The notes under the pieces are model-generated. The model was given only the letters and a program-made list of their open reading frames with translations, was not told the DNA's origin and ran no database searches. This document shows, piece after piece, positions 9,810 to 19,192 of a stretch of 51,434 bases of DNA (its first letter is position 1; every line of letters begins with the position of its first letter). Origin of the DNA: UBA5266 sp964610025 (GTDB lineage Bacteria; Bacteroidota; Bacteroidia; Bacteroidales; WCHB1-69); the NCBI GenBank assembly GCA_964610025.1, contig CAZSTX010000006.1, positions 1 through 51,434 of the forward strand, read 5' to 3'. The position numbers were made by a program, and so were the translations under genes.

Positions 9810-9896
9810 CGGAGAGACAGGGATTCGAACCCTGGGTACTTTTACAAGTACAACGGTTTTCGAGACCGCCCCAATCGACCGCTCTGGCATCTCTCC
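9810..9896 (-). tRNA. tRNA-Ser (anticodon CGA)
   Basis: 87-base class II tRNA. The acceptor stem GGAGAGA pairs with TCTCTCC and the discriminator base is G. A long variable arm (TTGTACTTGTAAAAGTACC region) and a T-loop GGTTCGAATCC are present. The anticodon loop reads C-T-CGA-A-A, so it decodes UCG. The 3' CCA is not encoded. Confidence 0.95.
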
Positions 9897-9907
9897 AAAA
9901 AAACGTA

Positions 9908-9938
9908 CAAAAGTAGAAAAAAAAACAACCTAAACAAA
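9908..9938 (-). promoter_or_regulatory. promoter for tRNA-Ser
   Basis: On the minus strand TTTG (9938-9935), 19 bases, then TACTTTTG (9915-9908). This is an exact match to the Bacteroidota consensus TTTG - N19-21 - TAnnTTTG, 12 bases before the tRNA. Confidence 0.75.
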
Positions 9939-10026
9939 CTTTACTAAACTATTTTTATGTTTTAAGATTTTCTTTTATTGAAATAAAACTATAACAATAA
10001 TTTTATTTTTACGTTTATTAATCATA

Positions 10027-12048
10027 ATGAAATATACTATTATTATAATTTACATTTCGTTAATGCTATTTGCGAACGCTACACTATCGCAAAGTCTTCA
10101 TTTGCAATGCATTCAAGTTAATGATTCAGCTGATGCCGTACTCTTTTGGAACGCAATTAACATTCCTGATACTTATCAATTTAAAATATACACTGCACTC
10201 AATATCAATGGACCTTATCAACTGATAGATAGTACAAATATCACTAAAAGTACTTACATACATAAAAATGCAAAAGCAAATTTACAACAAAACTTTTATT
10301 ATATACAAGCTCAGTCTATTGACAGCAACAAAACACTCCCTACTTACACCTCCGACACCTCGCAAAACATACGGTTAATTATTGACAATCAAACTACAGG
10401 AATTGCCTTTTTACACTGGCATTATCCTATTAAATTTTCAATAAACGATAGCTTTCTAATTACACGAAGCACAAATAACATTTGGGAAGTAATAGGTAAA
10501 ATTCCTTTGACAACATTCAATGACACAATAACTTTTTGCGAAAAAAAAGCTTATTACCAAGTCTATTATAATAATGGAGGCAATTGCGATTATATATCTA
10601 ATCAAGCACACGACTTTCTTACCGACCTCACACCACCTGCTACAGCACGTTTAGATACAGTAAGCATCAATCTCGCTAATGGCAAAACAGAACTTGGTTG
10701 GGAAAGAAGTACATCTAAAGACGCATATGCTTATATCATTTATTTAAAAGATGACATTTGGATTACAATAGACACTTTATATGGCGCTGAAACTACTTTC
10801 TATTGCGACGAAATTCATTCAGCCAATTACTTACCACAACAATATTGCATTGCTACACTTGACACATGTTTAAATGCTAGTCCACTCGGAGAAGCACACA
10901 ACACGCTATTACTAATATCTACTACTTTTAAATGCGATAGTATTATCCGTTTGCAATGGAACAATTATCTAAATATGCCCAACGAAGTAGATTCTTTTCG
11001 TATTTATGCTGCTGCAAACAATGATGATTTCAAACAAATTGCATCTGTAAAAAGAAATGTTTTAACATACGACTATAAACATGCAGATATAAATAATAAT
11101 TATAAATTCTATGTGCAAGCTTATAATCAATCGAATAAATACACCAGCACTTCAAATATCGTTTATGTTAGTTTCACCAAGACTATTAGTGACGGCAGTG
11201 TATTAATGCGTTATGTAACAGTAAAAGAAGACAACCATCTTGAAATAGCTGCTTATATAAATGACAGCATATTATTTAACAATGTTATTTTATATAAAAG
11301 TGTAGATAGTGGAAAAACTTTTACCTATTTTGACAAACAAGCTAAACTTACAGAAAAAGAAACTTACCTATTTTCCGACCATCAAGTAAACATTCATACT
11401 AACATTTATTACTACTTCTTTAAACTCACAGACGAATGTGATATTGAACACGTTTCATCTGACACTGCCAACAATATTGTATTGCGAGAAGTTGAAAGTG
11501 ATTTTCAATCAAATTCAATAATATGGAACGAATATAAAGGATTTCCTAACAATTTAGATGCTTATGATATTTATCGAAAGACACAAATACAATCCCAATT
11601 TTCACTTATAAGCAGCAAGTTAGATGAAACACTCAACTATTCTGAGTCTATATTTAACTTAGCCGAAGAAGGCAACACTTTTTATTATAAAATAATTGCA
11701 GTGCCTAATAATCAATTTATGTTTGCCGATGAAAGCATTTCAAATTTATTAAAAATTCATAAAAAAGACACTCTGTATATCCCTAATGCTTTTTTCCCAA
11801 AAAGTGAAATTGAAGTTAATCAAATATTTAAACCTGTTTGTATTTTTGTTGATGCTGATAGTTTTGAATTTCATATTTATAATCGTTGGGGAAGTAAAAT
11901 ATTTTCCACTACAAATATTGAGCAAGGATGGGATGGCACATACAAAGGGAAAGATGCTCCTCAAGGAGTATATACTTATTATATACAATACAAAGTCAGC
12001 GATTATCACACAAGAATTGCCAAAGGTACTTTTGTTTTACTACGTTAA
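10027..12048 (+). CDS. secreted protein with T9SS type B (CHU_C-like) sorting domain
   Basis: 673 residues. Signal peptide about residues 1-22 (ending T-L-S-Q). The middle is a chain of fibronectin-III-like beta domains with recurrent W-x-x, Y-x-I-Y and Y-x-V-x-A patterns. The last 90 residues match the gliding-motility-associated C-terminal domain: I-P-N-A-F-F-P, then H-I-Y-N-R-W-G-S-K-I-F, Q-G-W-D-G-T-Y-K-G, A-P-Q-G-V-Y-T-Y and K-G-T-F-V-L-L. That domain directs export through the type IX system and attachment or release at the cell surface. The passenger function is unknown. It converges on mltG with only one base between the stop codons. Confidence 0.88.
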   Translation: MKYTIIIIYISLMLFANATLSQSLHLQCIQVNDSADAVLFWNAINIPDTYQFKIYTALNINGPYQLIDSTNITKSTYIHKNAKANLQQNFYYIQAQSIDSNKTLPTYTSDTSQNIRLIIDNQTTGIAFLHWHYPIKFSINDSFLITRSTNNIWEVIGKIPLTTFNDTITFCEKKAYYQVYYNNGGNCDYISNQAHDFLTDLTPPATARLDTVSINLANGKTELGWERSTSKDAYAYIIYLKDDIWITIDTLYGAETTFYCDEIHSANYLPQQYCIATLDTCLNASPLGEAHNTLLLISTTFKCDSIIRLQWNNYLNMPNEVDSFRIYAAANNDDFKQIASVKRNVLTYDYKHADINNNYKFYVQAYNQSNKYTSTSNIVYVSFTKTISDGSVLMRYVTVKEDNHLEIAAYINDSILFNNVILYKSVDSGKTFTYFDKQAKLTEKETYLFSDHQVNIHTNIYYYFFKLTDECDIEHVSSDTANNIVLREVESDFQSNSIIWNEYKGFPNNLDAYDIYRKTQIQSQFSLISSKLDETLNYSESIFNLAEEGNTFYYKIIAVPNNQFMFADESISNLLKIHKKDTLYIPNAFFPKSEIEVNQIFKPVCIFVDADSFEFHIYNRWGSKIFSTTNIEQGWDGTYKGKDAPQGVYTYYIQYKVSDYHTRIAKGTFVLLR

Positions 12049-12049
12049 T

Positions 12050-13084
12050 TTAACGTAATATACGTTTGCTATTCAAAGCCCTATGATATTTTCTAGCATT
12101 ATTCGTATGTTGGATAGCCGAAATAGAAAAATGATGATAACCCGAAAAATCTTCTTTTGCACACATGTATAAATAGTCGTGTTTTTCATAATAAAGCACT
12201 GCATCTATTGCCGATGGCTCTGGAATACGAATAGGTCCAGGAGGAAGTCCAATATATTTATAGGTATTGTATGGAGAATCTATCTCTAAATCTTTAAATA
12301 GCAAGCGTTTAATAGTTAAATCGCCAAGTGCATATTTCACTGTTGGGTCAGCTTGTAGCAACATTCCTTTTTTTAAACGATTCATATAAAGACCTGCTAT
12401 GCGTGCCTGTTCGTTTTTACGGTGATTCTCTTCTTGAACAATAGAAGCTAAAATAATTGATTCTACGGCAGTTAGACCTATAGTATCCAAGCGTGCATAG
12501 CGTTCTTTATTCCAAAATTTGGTGTATTCTTTATACATACGTTCAATAAAAGCTGTTTCAGAAGTATTCCACCAAAATTGATATGTATTAGGAATAAAAA
12601 TACATAAAATTGTAGTAGGATTCATCTTATATTGAGAAAGAAAACTACTATCGTTTAATAAATTTAACAAATGAGTTTTGTCTAATTCTAACTGTTCAGA
12701 AATACGTTGCGACAATTGTTCTTTTGTTCTTATATTATTAAATATTAAATTAATAGGCTCTTGTCTCCCTGTTTTTAATTTATTTATTAAAGAATTAATA
12801 CTTAAATTTTTTTCTATTTTATACCTACCTGCATTTACATTTTTCGATAATTTTTTGTATTTTGCCAAGATTTGAAACGATTGAAAATCAGACACTATAT
12901 TTTCTTTTTCGATCAATTGCAACATCTCTTCATACGTTGTTCCTGTAGGAATGTATAAGTAAGAGGGAGCTTGTTGAGTAATAGCTGGATTAAATATTTT
13001 TTGATAAGCAATATAAGCTAATGTAAATCCGCTTATTAAAACAAATAAAATACTACAAAGAATGATAATTATTTTTTTTTTCAT
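12050..13084 (-). CDS. mltG: endolytic murein transglycosylase MltG
   Basis: 344 residues, the family's usual length. One N-terminal membrane anchor (about residues 5-27) is followed by a LysM-like region (Y-I-P-T-G-T-T-Y-E-E-M) and the catalytic domain. The signature A-S-I-V-Q-E-E-N is near residue 215 and carries the conserved Glu of A-S-I-V-x-x-E. L-Q-A-D-P-T-V-K-Y-A-L-G, Y-N-T-Y and G-L-P-P-G-P-I follow. MltG cleaves nascent glycan strands in the inner membrane and sets their length. It is the last gene of an apparent four-gene minus-strand operon with mpl, which fits a shared murein theme. Confidence 0.93.
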   Translation of the reverse strand: MKKKIIIILCSILFVLISGFTLAYIAYQKIFNPAITQQAPSYLYIPTGTTYEEMLQLIEKENIVSDFQSFQILAKYKKLSKNVNAGRYKIEKNLSINSLINKLKTGRQEPINLIFNNIRTKEQLSQRISEQLELDKTHLLNLLNDSSFLSQYKMNPTTILCIFIPNTYQFWWNTSETAFIERMYKEYTKFWNKERYARLDTIGLTAVESIILASIVQEENHRKNEQARIAGLYMNRLKKGMLLQADPTVKYALGDLTIKRLLFKDLEIDSPYNTYKYIGLPPGPIRIPEPSAIDAVLYYEKHDYLYMCAKEDFSGYHHFSISAIQHTNNARKYHRALNSKRILR

Positions 13085-13090
13085 TTTCTT

Positions 13091-13618
13091 TTAACTATTT
13101 TTCTTTGAAATAAGTTGTAAAAAATACTCATCTAACCATTCATTATCTTTACAATTCCATGATTTTCGGATAGCCGTTTCAACAAATCCTGCTCGAAGAA
13201 ACAATTTCATGCTTATCTTATTATCTTCTAATATAGAACAATATAACTGATGCAACTGCAAAGTTGAAAAAGCATAACTTTTCATTAATTGTAAAGCTTC
13301 TGTAGCATACGTTTTTTGACGATAAGGAACTGCTATCATTATTGCTACTCCTGCACGACGATGTGTAGGATTAAAATCATATAAATCAATTAGTCCAACA
13401 ATATTTTTCGTTTCCTTTTCGCAAATTACCAAACGCAACTGTTTCAGGCTATAAATATCTTGTGTTGTAGCATTAATCACATATTGTTCTATAGTAAAAC
13501 GCGAAAATGGCATAACGGTATCGCTCAAGTGCCAAATAGCTGCATCATTTTCATAGTGATATAATGTATCAATATCTTCCATTTCAACTGCTCTTAAAAA
13601 TATTTTTTCTCCTATCAT
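13091..13618 (-). CDS. GNAT family N-acetyltransferase
   Basis: 175 residues from the ATG at 13618. The frame is open further upstream, but that part overlaps the preceding gene, and this ATG sits 4 bases after that gene's TGA. It begins I-G-E-K-I-F-L-R-A-V-E-x-x-D, typical of RimJ/RimL/SpeG-like acetyltransferases. Other landmarks are I-V-G-L-I-D-L-Y-D-F, the acetyl-CoA loop region V-P-Y-R-Q-K-T-Y-A-T-E-A, then L-H-Q-L-Y-C-S-I-L-E-D-N and S-M-K-L-F-L-R-A-G-F. It ends 6 bases before the mltG start. The substrate (polyamine, N-terminus or other amine) cannot be read from sequence. Confidence 0.85.
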   Translation of the reverse strand: MIGEKIFLRAVEMEDIDTLYHYENDAAIWHLSDTVMPFSRFTIEQYVINATTQDIYSLKQLRLVICEKETKNIVGLIDLYDFNPTHRRAGVAIMIAVPYRQKTYATEALQLMKSYAFSTLQLHQLYCSILEDNKISMKLFLRAGFVETAIRKSWNCKDNEWLDEYFLQLISKKNS

Positions 13619-13622
13619 AATT

Positions 13623-16223
13623 TCACCAATTTTCATCAATTTCAATATCCAGATTTTTTTTTGTAGGGTCATTTAACTCTTTCTCTTTTTGTTTTGTATC
13701 TCCTATTTTTTCAGTCTCTGATTTAAAAATTGTTTTAAAATCTTCTTTTTGAGTTTTAATCTGCTCTTTTGTTTCCTTTTTAGTATCTTTACGTGACCAT
13801 TTAAACTTTGGATTATCTAAGTTTCCAGTAGCTGTAATATGGATGTAATTATTATCTGTATTATCATTAATAATTTCTCCAAAATCTTCTTCTTTATTTT
13901 TTCTTTTCAATTGAAACTTTTTACTTAAAATTTCAGACATTTTTATTTTTATATAATAATCTAAATCGCCATTAAACCATTGACAACCAGAAAGTGTAAG
14001 ATTAAGTGCATTGTTTTTAATATCCATTTCTGAAATGGTTATTGCCTGATTTTTAATTTGAATATGATTATGAAGAGTCGCAAAACGAATATTATACAAA
14101 TCTTCTAAATCTACAAATTTTGATAAAGATTCCAGAGGTTTAAAATTGATTAACTGCCCATTATTGATGGTTATATTTGAAAGAACATCAACACTTTCTG
14201 TTAATAACTCTCCATTATCTTTCATTATAGTCTTAAATAAGATATTGGCAGATGCCATGCCTCTAATATTTTTATCGGTCAAACCATTCGCCGATTGTCC
14301 AAAATTATTGAAAGAATAAAACATTTGTTGCACGTCTATATCATTCAATTTTGCACTACAATATAATAAAAATGTTTTATTTGCTTGCTTTTGTGCGTAT
14401 CCCGAAGCCATAATATTTCCTGCAAAAGTTTTTAAATTCAATTTATTAACTGTAAACACATTGTCTTTAAGCATCACATCGCCATTAACAGCTATAGCCT
14501 CTAACTTATCGAAAACAAATTTATTAATAGAAAGCTTAAGATTAAAATTAATGTTATCGGGGAAAGCAAGACTAAATGTTTCTTCTGACTTTTGGGTAGT
14601 AGTTATATTTTTTTTTTGCGATAAAAAAGTATTCATATTTAAATAAGGAGACGACACATTGGCTACAATGTTCATAGGGACTTGTTTATTAAAGATATAA
14701 TCATAAAAATTATCGATTTTCCCATCGATAATAAAATTATTATCATTAATCTTCCCGTTCAAATCATCTAAATACAAGACCTGATTATTGAGTGCTACTT
14801 TTCCATTTATTTCTTTTATTGCTGTTTCGCCTTGTGTTAATTGCAGATAAACATCTGACAATGTAATCATTCCATTTATAGTTGCTTTTTCTAAATCGGC
14901 TATTGTAATATTTGTAAATCCTTTTAGTTGGCTTTCGAAATCAATATTTAATTCAGCTTTTCCTTTGGAATCATAGATATAATTTTTGGGCATAAAACGT
15001 TGCCAATCTTCCAGATTTACATTAGATTCGAGATGAAAACGAACAAAAGGAGTTTGTAAATTTTTTATATATAAATTTGCTGATATATTTTTTTTATTCA
15101 AAATCGCCTTTAAATCAGAAATTTGCAAAGTTGTAGATTGTAACAGTTGAAATCCTGTTGTACGAAAAGATCCCGCCAATCGAAGATTGATAAGCCCTAT
15201 ATTATTAGCAATATTGTAAACCATTCCCTTTTTTATTGCATATTTTGATTGTATATCTATCTTCTTTTGTTTTCCTGTTTTTCCTTTTATCATTAAATTA
15301 ATGTGTAGCAATCCTCCTAATTCATATCCTTTTACTATCTCATTAACATAATCTGGCATGTGATTTAACACATCTTTTATTATTAATTCTTTAGCATTTA
15401 AAGCAATAGAATAATTCCAGTTTTTTTCTTTTTTTTGCAAATCTAAATCTGCATTAAATTTCAACCTATCTAACTGTACTTTTAATGAATTAAATTGGTA
15501 ATGATCATTTTCATTATCAATCAACATTTTAGTATTAATAATCAAATCTTTATCATACAAAACAAAACTAGTATCTACTTTTAAAGAATCTAACGTTAAG
15601 TCAGTGGTTATTTGCATATCAAATGTTTGTTTAATAAAATCGCCTTTTGTTGTCAAAGTGTAAACATTTAACCCTAATTCGATATCATTTTCTAAACTTT
15701 CATAAATAACATGAACATTTTTCAAGCTAATTAAATTCAAATTCACTACAAAATCTTTATTTGAACTATCCTTTATGGAGAAAAAATCCCAATTAGCCCT
15801 ACCATCTTTAAATACTTTTAATCGTAAATTTGCATTTTTTATTTCAATGCGTTTTAGTTTATAATTAGTTGTTAATAAGTCTAAAAAATTAAATTGCAAA
15901 TATACATAAGAAGCTATTAGAACATCTCTTTTTTCATTTAACCCTTGCACTTGCAGATCGTCTATTTTTAATGATGCCATTGGAAATTTTCGTATTAAGC
16001 TAAATGAAACGTTTTTATGTTTTATTTCTGTTTTCATTGATTTATATAACTCTTTCAATACGATATCGGCTATTTTATCTTCAAAAACATAAGCTATAAT
16101 ACTAGCAGTTAAAAAAAGTAAAGCAATAAAAATTGTCAAACTCCAGATAATTATTTTAACTATCTTTCTTTTTTTAGGAGTTTTTTCATTTTTTATAGTG
16201 ATATTCTTCGTTTTATCTTCCAT
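13623..16223 (-). CDS. AsmA-like family envelope protein
   Basis: 866 residues with a single N-terminal membrane helix (about 24-46) and a large periplasmic part. The start matches AsmA family proteins: V-F-E-D-K-I-A-D, then F-S-L-I-R-K-F-P-M-A-S-L-K-I-D-D-L-Q-V-Q-G. Repeated beta-strand pairs and the C-terminal layout (I-x-N-G-Q-L-I-N-F-K-P-L-E-S-L-S-K-F, then L-S-G-x-Q-W-F-N-G-D-L-D-Y) fit an AsmA C-terminal domain. The tail is highly charged and Lys/Glu-rich. AsmA-like proteins are thought to bridge the inner and outer membranes and carry phospholipid, so a role in outer-membrane homeostasis is likely by family. Its start overlaps the 3' end of mpl by 11 bases. Confidence 0.85.
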   Translation of the reverse strand: MEDKTKNITIKNEKTPKKRKIVKIIIWSLTIFIALLFLTASIIAYVFEDKIADIVLKELYKSMKTEIKHKNVSFSLIRKFPMASLKIDDLQVQGLNEKRDVLIASYVYLQFNFLDLLTTNYKLKRIEIKNANLRLKVFKDGRANWDFFSIKDSSNKDFVVNLNLISLKNVHVIYESLENDIELGLNVYTLTTKGDFIKQTFDMQITTDLTLDSLKVDTSFVLYDKDLIINTKMLIDNENDHYQFNSLKVQLDRLKFNADLDLQKKEKNWNYSIALNAKELIIKDVLNHMPDYVNEIVKGYELGGLLHINLMIKGKTGKQKKIDIQSKYAIKKGMVYNIANNIGLINLRLAGSFRTTGFQLLQSTTLQISDLKAILNKKNISANLYIKNLQTPFVRFHLESNVNLEDWQRFMPKNYIYDSKGKAELNIDFESQLKGFTNITIADLEKATINGMITLSDVYLQLTQGETAIKEINGKVALNNQVLYLDDLNGKINDNNFIIDGKIDNFYDYIFNKQVPMNIVANVSSPYLNMNTFLSQKKNITTTQKSEETFSLAFPDNINFNLKLSINKFVFDKLEAIAVNGDVMLKDNVFTVNKLNLKTFAGNIMASGYAQKQANKTFLLYCSAKLNDIDVQQMFYSFNNFGQSANGLTDKNIRGMASANILFKTIMKDNGELLTESVDVLSNITINNGQLINFKPLESLSKFVDLEDLYNIRFATLHNHIQIKNQAITISEMDIKNNALNLTLSGCQWFNGDLDYYIKIKMSEILSKKFQLKRKNKEEDFGEIINDNTDNNYIHITATGNLDNPKFKWSRKDTKKETKEQIKTQKEDFKTIFKSETEKIGDTKQKEKELNDPTKKNLDIEIDENW

Positions 16224-17577
16224 TATTTAATGATTGCAATATGTTTTCAAATGATATTCCATCAAAATTGCCCGAACTCATCATCAGTAAATTTTTATTT
16301 TTCCATTCAATAGAAGTTAAATATTTTTTCAATTCTACAGAATCAGAATAGATCCGCAAACGAGGATTTGCAAAAGCAGTTAAAACCTGTTTTTCTGTTA
16401 TAGGCGGAAGTTTTTTCAAAGCAATAGCGTGAGGATTAAAGTAAACAATGGCTTCTTCGGCAACATCCATAGTATGCGCATATTGCTTTAAAAAATCGCT
16501 AGTTAAACTACTAAATGTATGCAATTCGACACATGCTACTAAATAACGATTCGGATATTTTTCTTTTACGGCATTAATCGTAGCCTTTAATTTAGAAGGA
16601 GCATGAGCAAAATCTTTATAAAGCGCTTTTTCTTCATCTTCATACACTTTTTCTAATCGCTTGTCAACTCCTTTAAACGATTGTATTGCAGAATAAAAAT
16701 CTGCCTTACCTACTCCCATAGCACTGCAAACATAAAAAGCTGCATTCAAATTCAATAAATTATGCCGTCCAAAAATTTGCAATCGATAATCTTTATTTTC
16801 AGAATGAAGCAAATAATTTCCTTGTTCATCTATGCTATAATCAGGAACAGCATATCCTATTTTATTTTTAGTATTGGTTTTCTTTGCTACTTTTACACAA
16901 TATTCATCTTCTTTACAGTAAATTAAATATCCTTTTTCGGGGATTAAATCAGCAAAAATTTGAAACTGTTCTACATAATTTTCAAACGTAGGAAAAACAT
17001 TGATATGATCCCAAGCAATTCCACTTATGACACCTATATCAGGTTGATAAACATGAAATTTTGGGCGTCTATCGATGGGCGAGGTCAAGTATTCATCTCC
17101 TTCGATAATAATAGTAGGCGACTTGTCTGATAATTTTGTCATTACTTCAAAACCTTCTAATTGTGCACCAATCATATAATCGCAAGGAATATTATAAGTA
17201 GCAAGCACGTGTAAAATCATCGAAGTAATGGTAGTTTTTCCATGACTTCCGCCTATTACTATGCGTTTTTTGTTTTTCGATTGTTCGTAAATAAATTCTG
17301 GATAAGAATATATCTTCAATCCTAATTGTTTCGCTTTCAACAGTTCTGGATTATCAATACGCGCATGCATTCCTAAAATAACAGCATCAATATCAGTTGT
17401 AATATTATTTTCATCCCACCCTATTGCTTTAGGGAAAATACCGTATTTTTTCAATCTTCCCGCTGCGGGGTCAAATATTTCATCATCAGAACCTGTAACA
17501 TTATAGCCCTTTAATTTAAGAGATATTGCTAAATTATGCATTGCACTGCCGCCTATTGCTATGAAATGTACATACAT
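16213..17577 (-). CDS. mpl: Mpl-type murein peptide ligase (Mur ligase family)
   Basis: 454 residues from the ATG at 17577, the first codon of a typical M-Y-V-H-F-I-A-I-G-G-S-A-M start; an upstream in-frame extension looks non-coding. ATP-binding loop I-G-G-S-H-G-K-T-T at residues 108-116. E-G-D-E-Y, G-I-A-W-D-H-I-N-V-F-P and D-F-A-H-A-P-S-K follow. These features and the length separate it from MurC and match Mpl, which joins recycled L-Ala-gamma-D-Glu-meso-DAP tripeptide to UDP-MurNAc. It heads the minus-strand operon mpl - AsmA-like - GNAT - mltG. A TACATTTG -7 element lies about 42 bases upstream. Exact peptide specificity is inferred. Confidence 0.85.
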   Translation of the reverse strand: MYVHFIAIGGSAMHNLAISLKLKGYNVTGSDDEIFDPAAGRLKKYGIFPKAIGWDENNITTDIDAVILGMHARIDNPELLKAKQLGLKIYSYPEFIYEQSKNKKRIVIGGSHGKTTITSMILHVLATYNIPCDYMIGAQLEGFEVMTKLSDKSPTIIIEGDEYLTSPIDRRPKFHVYQPDIGVISGIAWDHINVFPTFENYVEQFQIFADLIPEKGYLIYCKEDEYCVKVAKKTNTKNKIGYAVPDYSIDEQGNYLLHSENKDYRLQIFGRHNLLNLNAAFYVCSAMGVGKADFYSAIQSFKGVDKRLEKVYEDEEKALYKDFAHAPSKLKATINAVKEKYPNRYLVACVELHTFSSLTSDFLKQYAHTMDVAEEAIVYFNPHAIALKKLPPITEKQVLTAFANPRLRIYSDSVELKKYLTSIEWKNKNLLMMSSGNFDGISFENILQSLNNGR

Positions 17578-17618
17578 ATATTTGATTTTGATTATTGTAA
17601 AACTTAAAAATATTCTTA

Positions 17619-17626
17619 CAAATGTA
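17619..17626 (-). promoter_or_regulatory. -7 element for the mpl operon
   Basis: TACATTTG on the minus strand matches TAnnTTTG about 42 bases before the mpl ATG at 17577. This also supports that start over the longer frame, whose first codon would lie upstream of the promoter. Confidence 0.5.
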
Positions 17627-17723
17627 TATAAAATTATTGTATCAGATAAAGACAAACAAAAAAATCATACTAAAAATAGAATTAAAAAGAAAAATAAGCG
17701 TTATTTTATAAAAAAATTAACTC

Positions 17724-18167
17724 ATGGAAGTTAAAAAATCGTTTCGCATACGCAATATCAATGGGAAAAAAGAAATTTATGACGTTGTTCGTCGTATTTT
17801 TGTAGCATTTACAAAAGAAGAAATGGTACGTCAAACGTATTTAAAATATTTAATAGAAGAAATAAAAATTCCCATTGCATCCATTTCTGTCGAAAAGCAA
17901 ATTATATATAACTCTATTCCCAAACGCTACGATATTGTCGTAGCCAATCCTTGCGATGGAAGTACACTTTTAATAGTAGAATGTAAAGCTGAAACAATAA
18001 CTTTAAATGAAAATGCACTTTATCAAATCGCAATGTATAACAGCGAATTAAACGCAAAATTCCTTGTTTTGTTTAATGGCAAACAGCAATTAGTATTAAT
18101 AAAAAGAAAAAATAAATATCAAATTATCGACTCATTGCCAATGTATGTAGATATGATTAAGGAATAA
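17724..18167 (+). CDS. stand-alone HSDR_N-type nuclease-fold protein
   Basis: 147 residues, resembling the N-terminal domain of type I restriction enzyme R subunits (HSDR_N_2). It shows the PD-(D/E)xK pattern: R-Y-D-I-V-V with Asp70, then L-L-I-V-E-C-K-A-E with Glu86 and Lys88, and later Q-I-A-M-Y-N and F-L-V-L-F-N-G. An upstream K-E-E-M-V-R-Q-T-Y-L-K-Y-L begins the family's helical part. There is no helicase domain and no restriction or modification neighbour, so it is not a working type I system here. Such short proteins are widespread in Bacteroidota as housekeeping-context genes of unknown role. It is divergent from mpl, with 146 bases between. Confidence 0.8.
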   Translation: MEVKKSFRIRNINGKKEIYDVVRRIFVAFTKEEMVRQTYLKYLIEEIKIPIASISVEKQIIYNSIPKRYDIVVANPCDGSTLLIVECKAETITLNENALYQIAMYNSELNAKFLVLFNGKQQLVLIKRKNKYQIIDSLPMYVDMIKE

Positions 18168-18208
18168 TATATTTTTTTCATTATTAACATCTTTATGTAT
18201 TTTTTTAT

Positions 18209-18216
18209 TACTTTTG
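18209..18216 (+). promoter_or_regulatory. -7 element for the nucleotidyltransferase gene cluster
   Basis: TACTTTTG, an exact TAnnTTTG match, 37 bases before the ATG at 18254. It is the only such element I found before the four same-strand genes from 18254 to 24757, which fits one transcript. Confidence 0.55.
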
Positions 18217-18253
18217 TAACTATAATAATACATAAAAAATATTAGCAATAAAA

Positions 18254-19165
18254 ATGCAACAACCTACATTATTAATTCTTGCAGCTGGTATGGGAAGTCG
18301 TTACGGTGGATTAAAGCAAATTGATCCTTTAGGTCCTAATGGTGAAACCATTATCGATTATTCTATTTATGATGCTATAAAAGCAGGATTTGGAAAAATT
18401 ATTTTCGTAATTCGTAAATCAATAGAAGAAGATTTTAAGCAATTGGTATATAATAAATACAAGCAACACATTAAGGTTGATTATGTTTTACAAGAGCTGA
18501 ACAATTTACCTTTTGGATTTCAATGTCCTAACGAACGCAGCAAACCCTGGGGAACAGGACATGCTATTCTTATGGCAAAAGATAAAATTGACACATTTTT
18601 TGCTGTTATTAATGGAGATGATTTTTATGGAAGGCATGCTTTTCAAACAATGGCAAACTATCTCACATCGCTTTCTTTAACTAAAAATAGCCATTCATAT
18701 AGTATGGTAGCTTATGCTTTATCTCATACCCTTTCTGAAAATGGCAGTGTGTCGCGTGGGATATGTACTGAAAATAATGAGCATTTTTTAGTTCAAATAA
18801 AAGAGTTTACAAAAATACAAAAAATAGAAAATAAAATTGTAAACAGCAATGCTGATGGATCGCTCGAACAGCTTGACCCAGACACTCCTGTTTCTATGAA
18901 TTTCTGGGGATTTCATCCTTCTTTATTTCAACATTTAGAAGAATTATTTATTCTTTTTTTAGAAAAAAATATTGACAATCCTAAAGCTGAGTTTTATATC
19001 CCATTTGCCATAGACGACCTAATAAAAGCTAATAAAATTAATGTTAAAATTTTAAGAACCAAATCGGAATGGTTTGGAGTAACTTATTATGAAGATAGAA
19101 AAAAAGTCATCGATACATTTCAGCATTTTTTAAAAAAAGGAGTTTATCCCTTATCATTATGGTAG
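18254..19165 (+). CDS. sugar-phosphate nucleotidyltransferase family protein
   Basis: 303 residues. The N-terminus holds the pyrophosphorylase signature L-I-L-A-A-G-M-G-S-R-Y-G-G-L-K-Q at residues 7-22, with G-x-G-x-R and the catalytic-site Lys. Then V-I-N-G-D-D-F-Y-G near residue 120, with the metal-binding Asp, and M-N-F-W-G-F-H-P near 215. The family joins a nucleoside triphosphate to a sugar-1-phosphate, or to other phospho-alcohols. The exact sugar cannot be told. It is followed after 27 bases by the LtaS-like gene, so it may supply an activated precursor for an envelope polymer; that is inference from context. Confidence 0.85.
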   Translation: MQQPTLLILAAGMGSRYGGLKQIDPLGPNGETIIDYSIYDAIKAGFGKIIFVIRKSIEEDFKQLVYNKYKQHIKVDYVLQELNNLPFGFQCPNERSKPWGTGHAILMAKDKIDTFFAVINGDDFYGRHAFQTMANYLTSLSLTKNSHSYSMVAYALSHTLSENGSVSRGICTENNEHFLVQIKEFTKIQKIENKIVNSNADGSLEQLDPDTPVSMNFWGFHPSLFQHLEELFILFLEKNIDNPKAEFYIPFAIDDLIKANKINVKILRTKSEWFGVTYYEDRKKVIDTFQHFLKKGVYPLSLW

Positions 19166-19192
19166 CACATTGATATTTATAAAAAAAAACGA

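Noticed and set aside
17724..18167. Remnant of a type I restriction-modification locus
   Set aside because: The small gene is intact and no hsdM, hsdS or helicase fragment is near, so there is no support for a broken locus.
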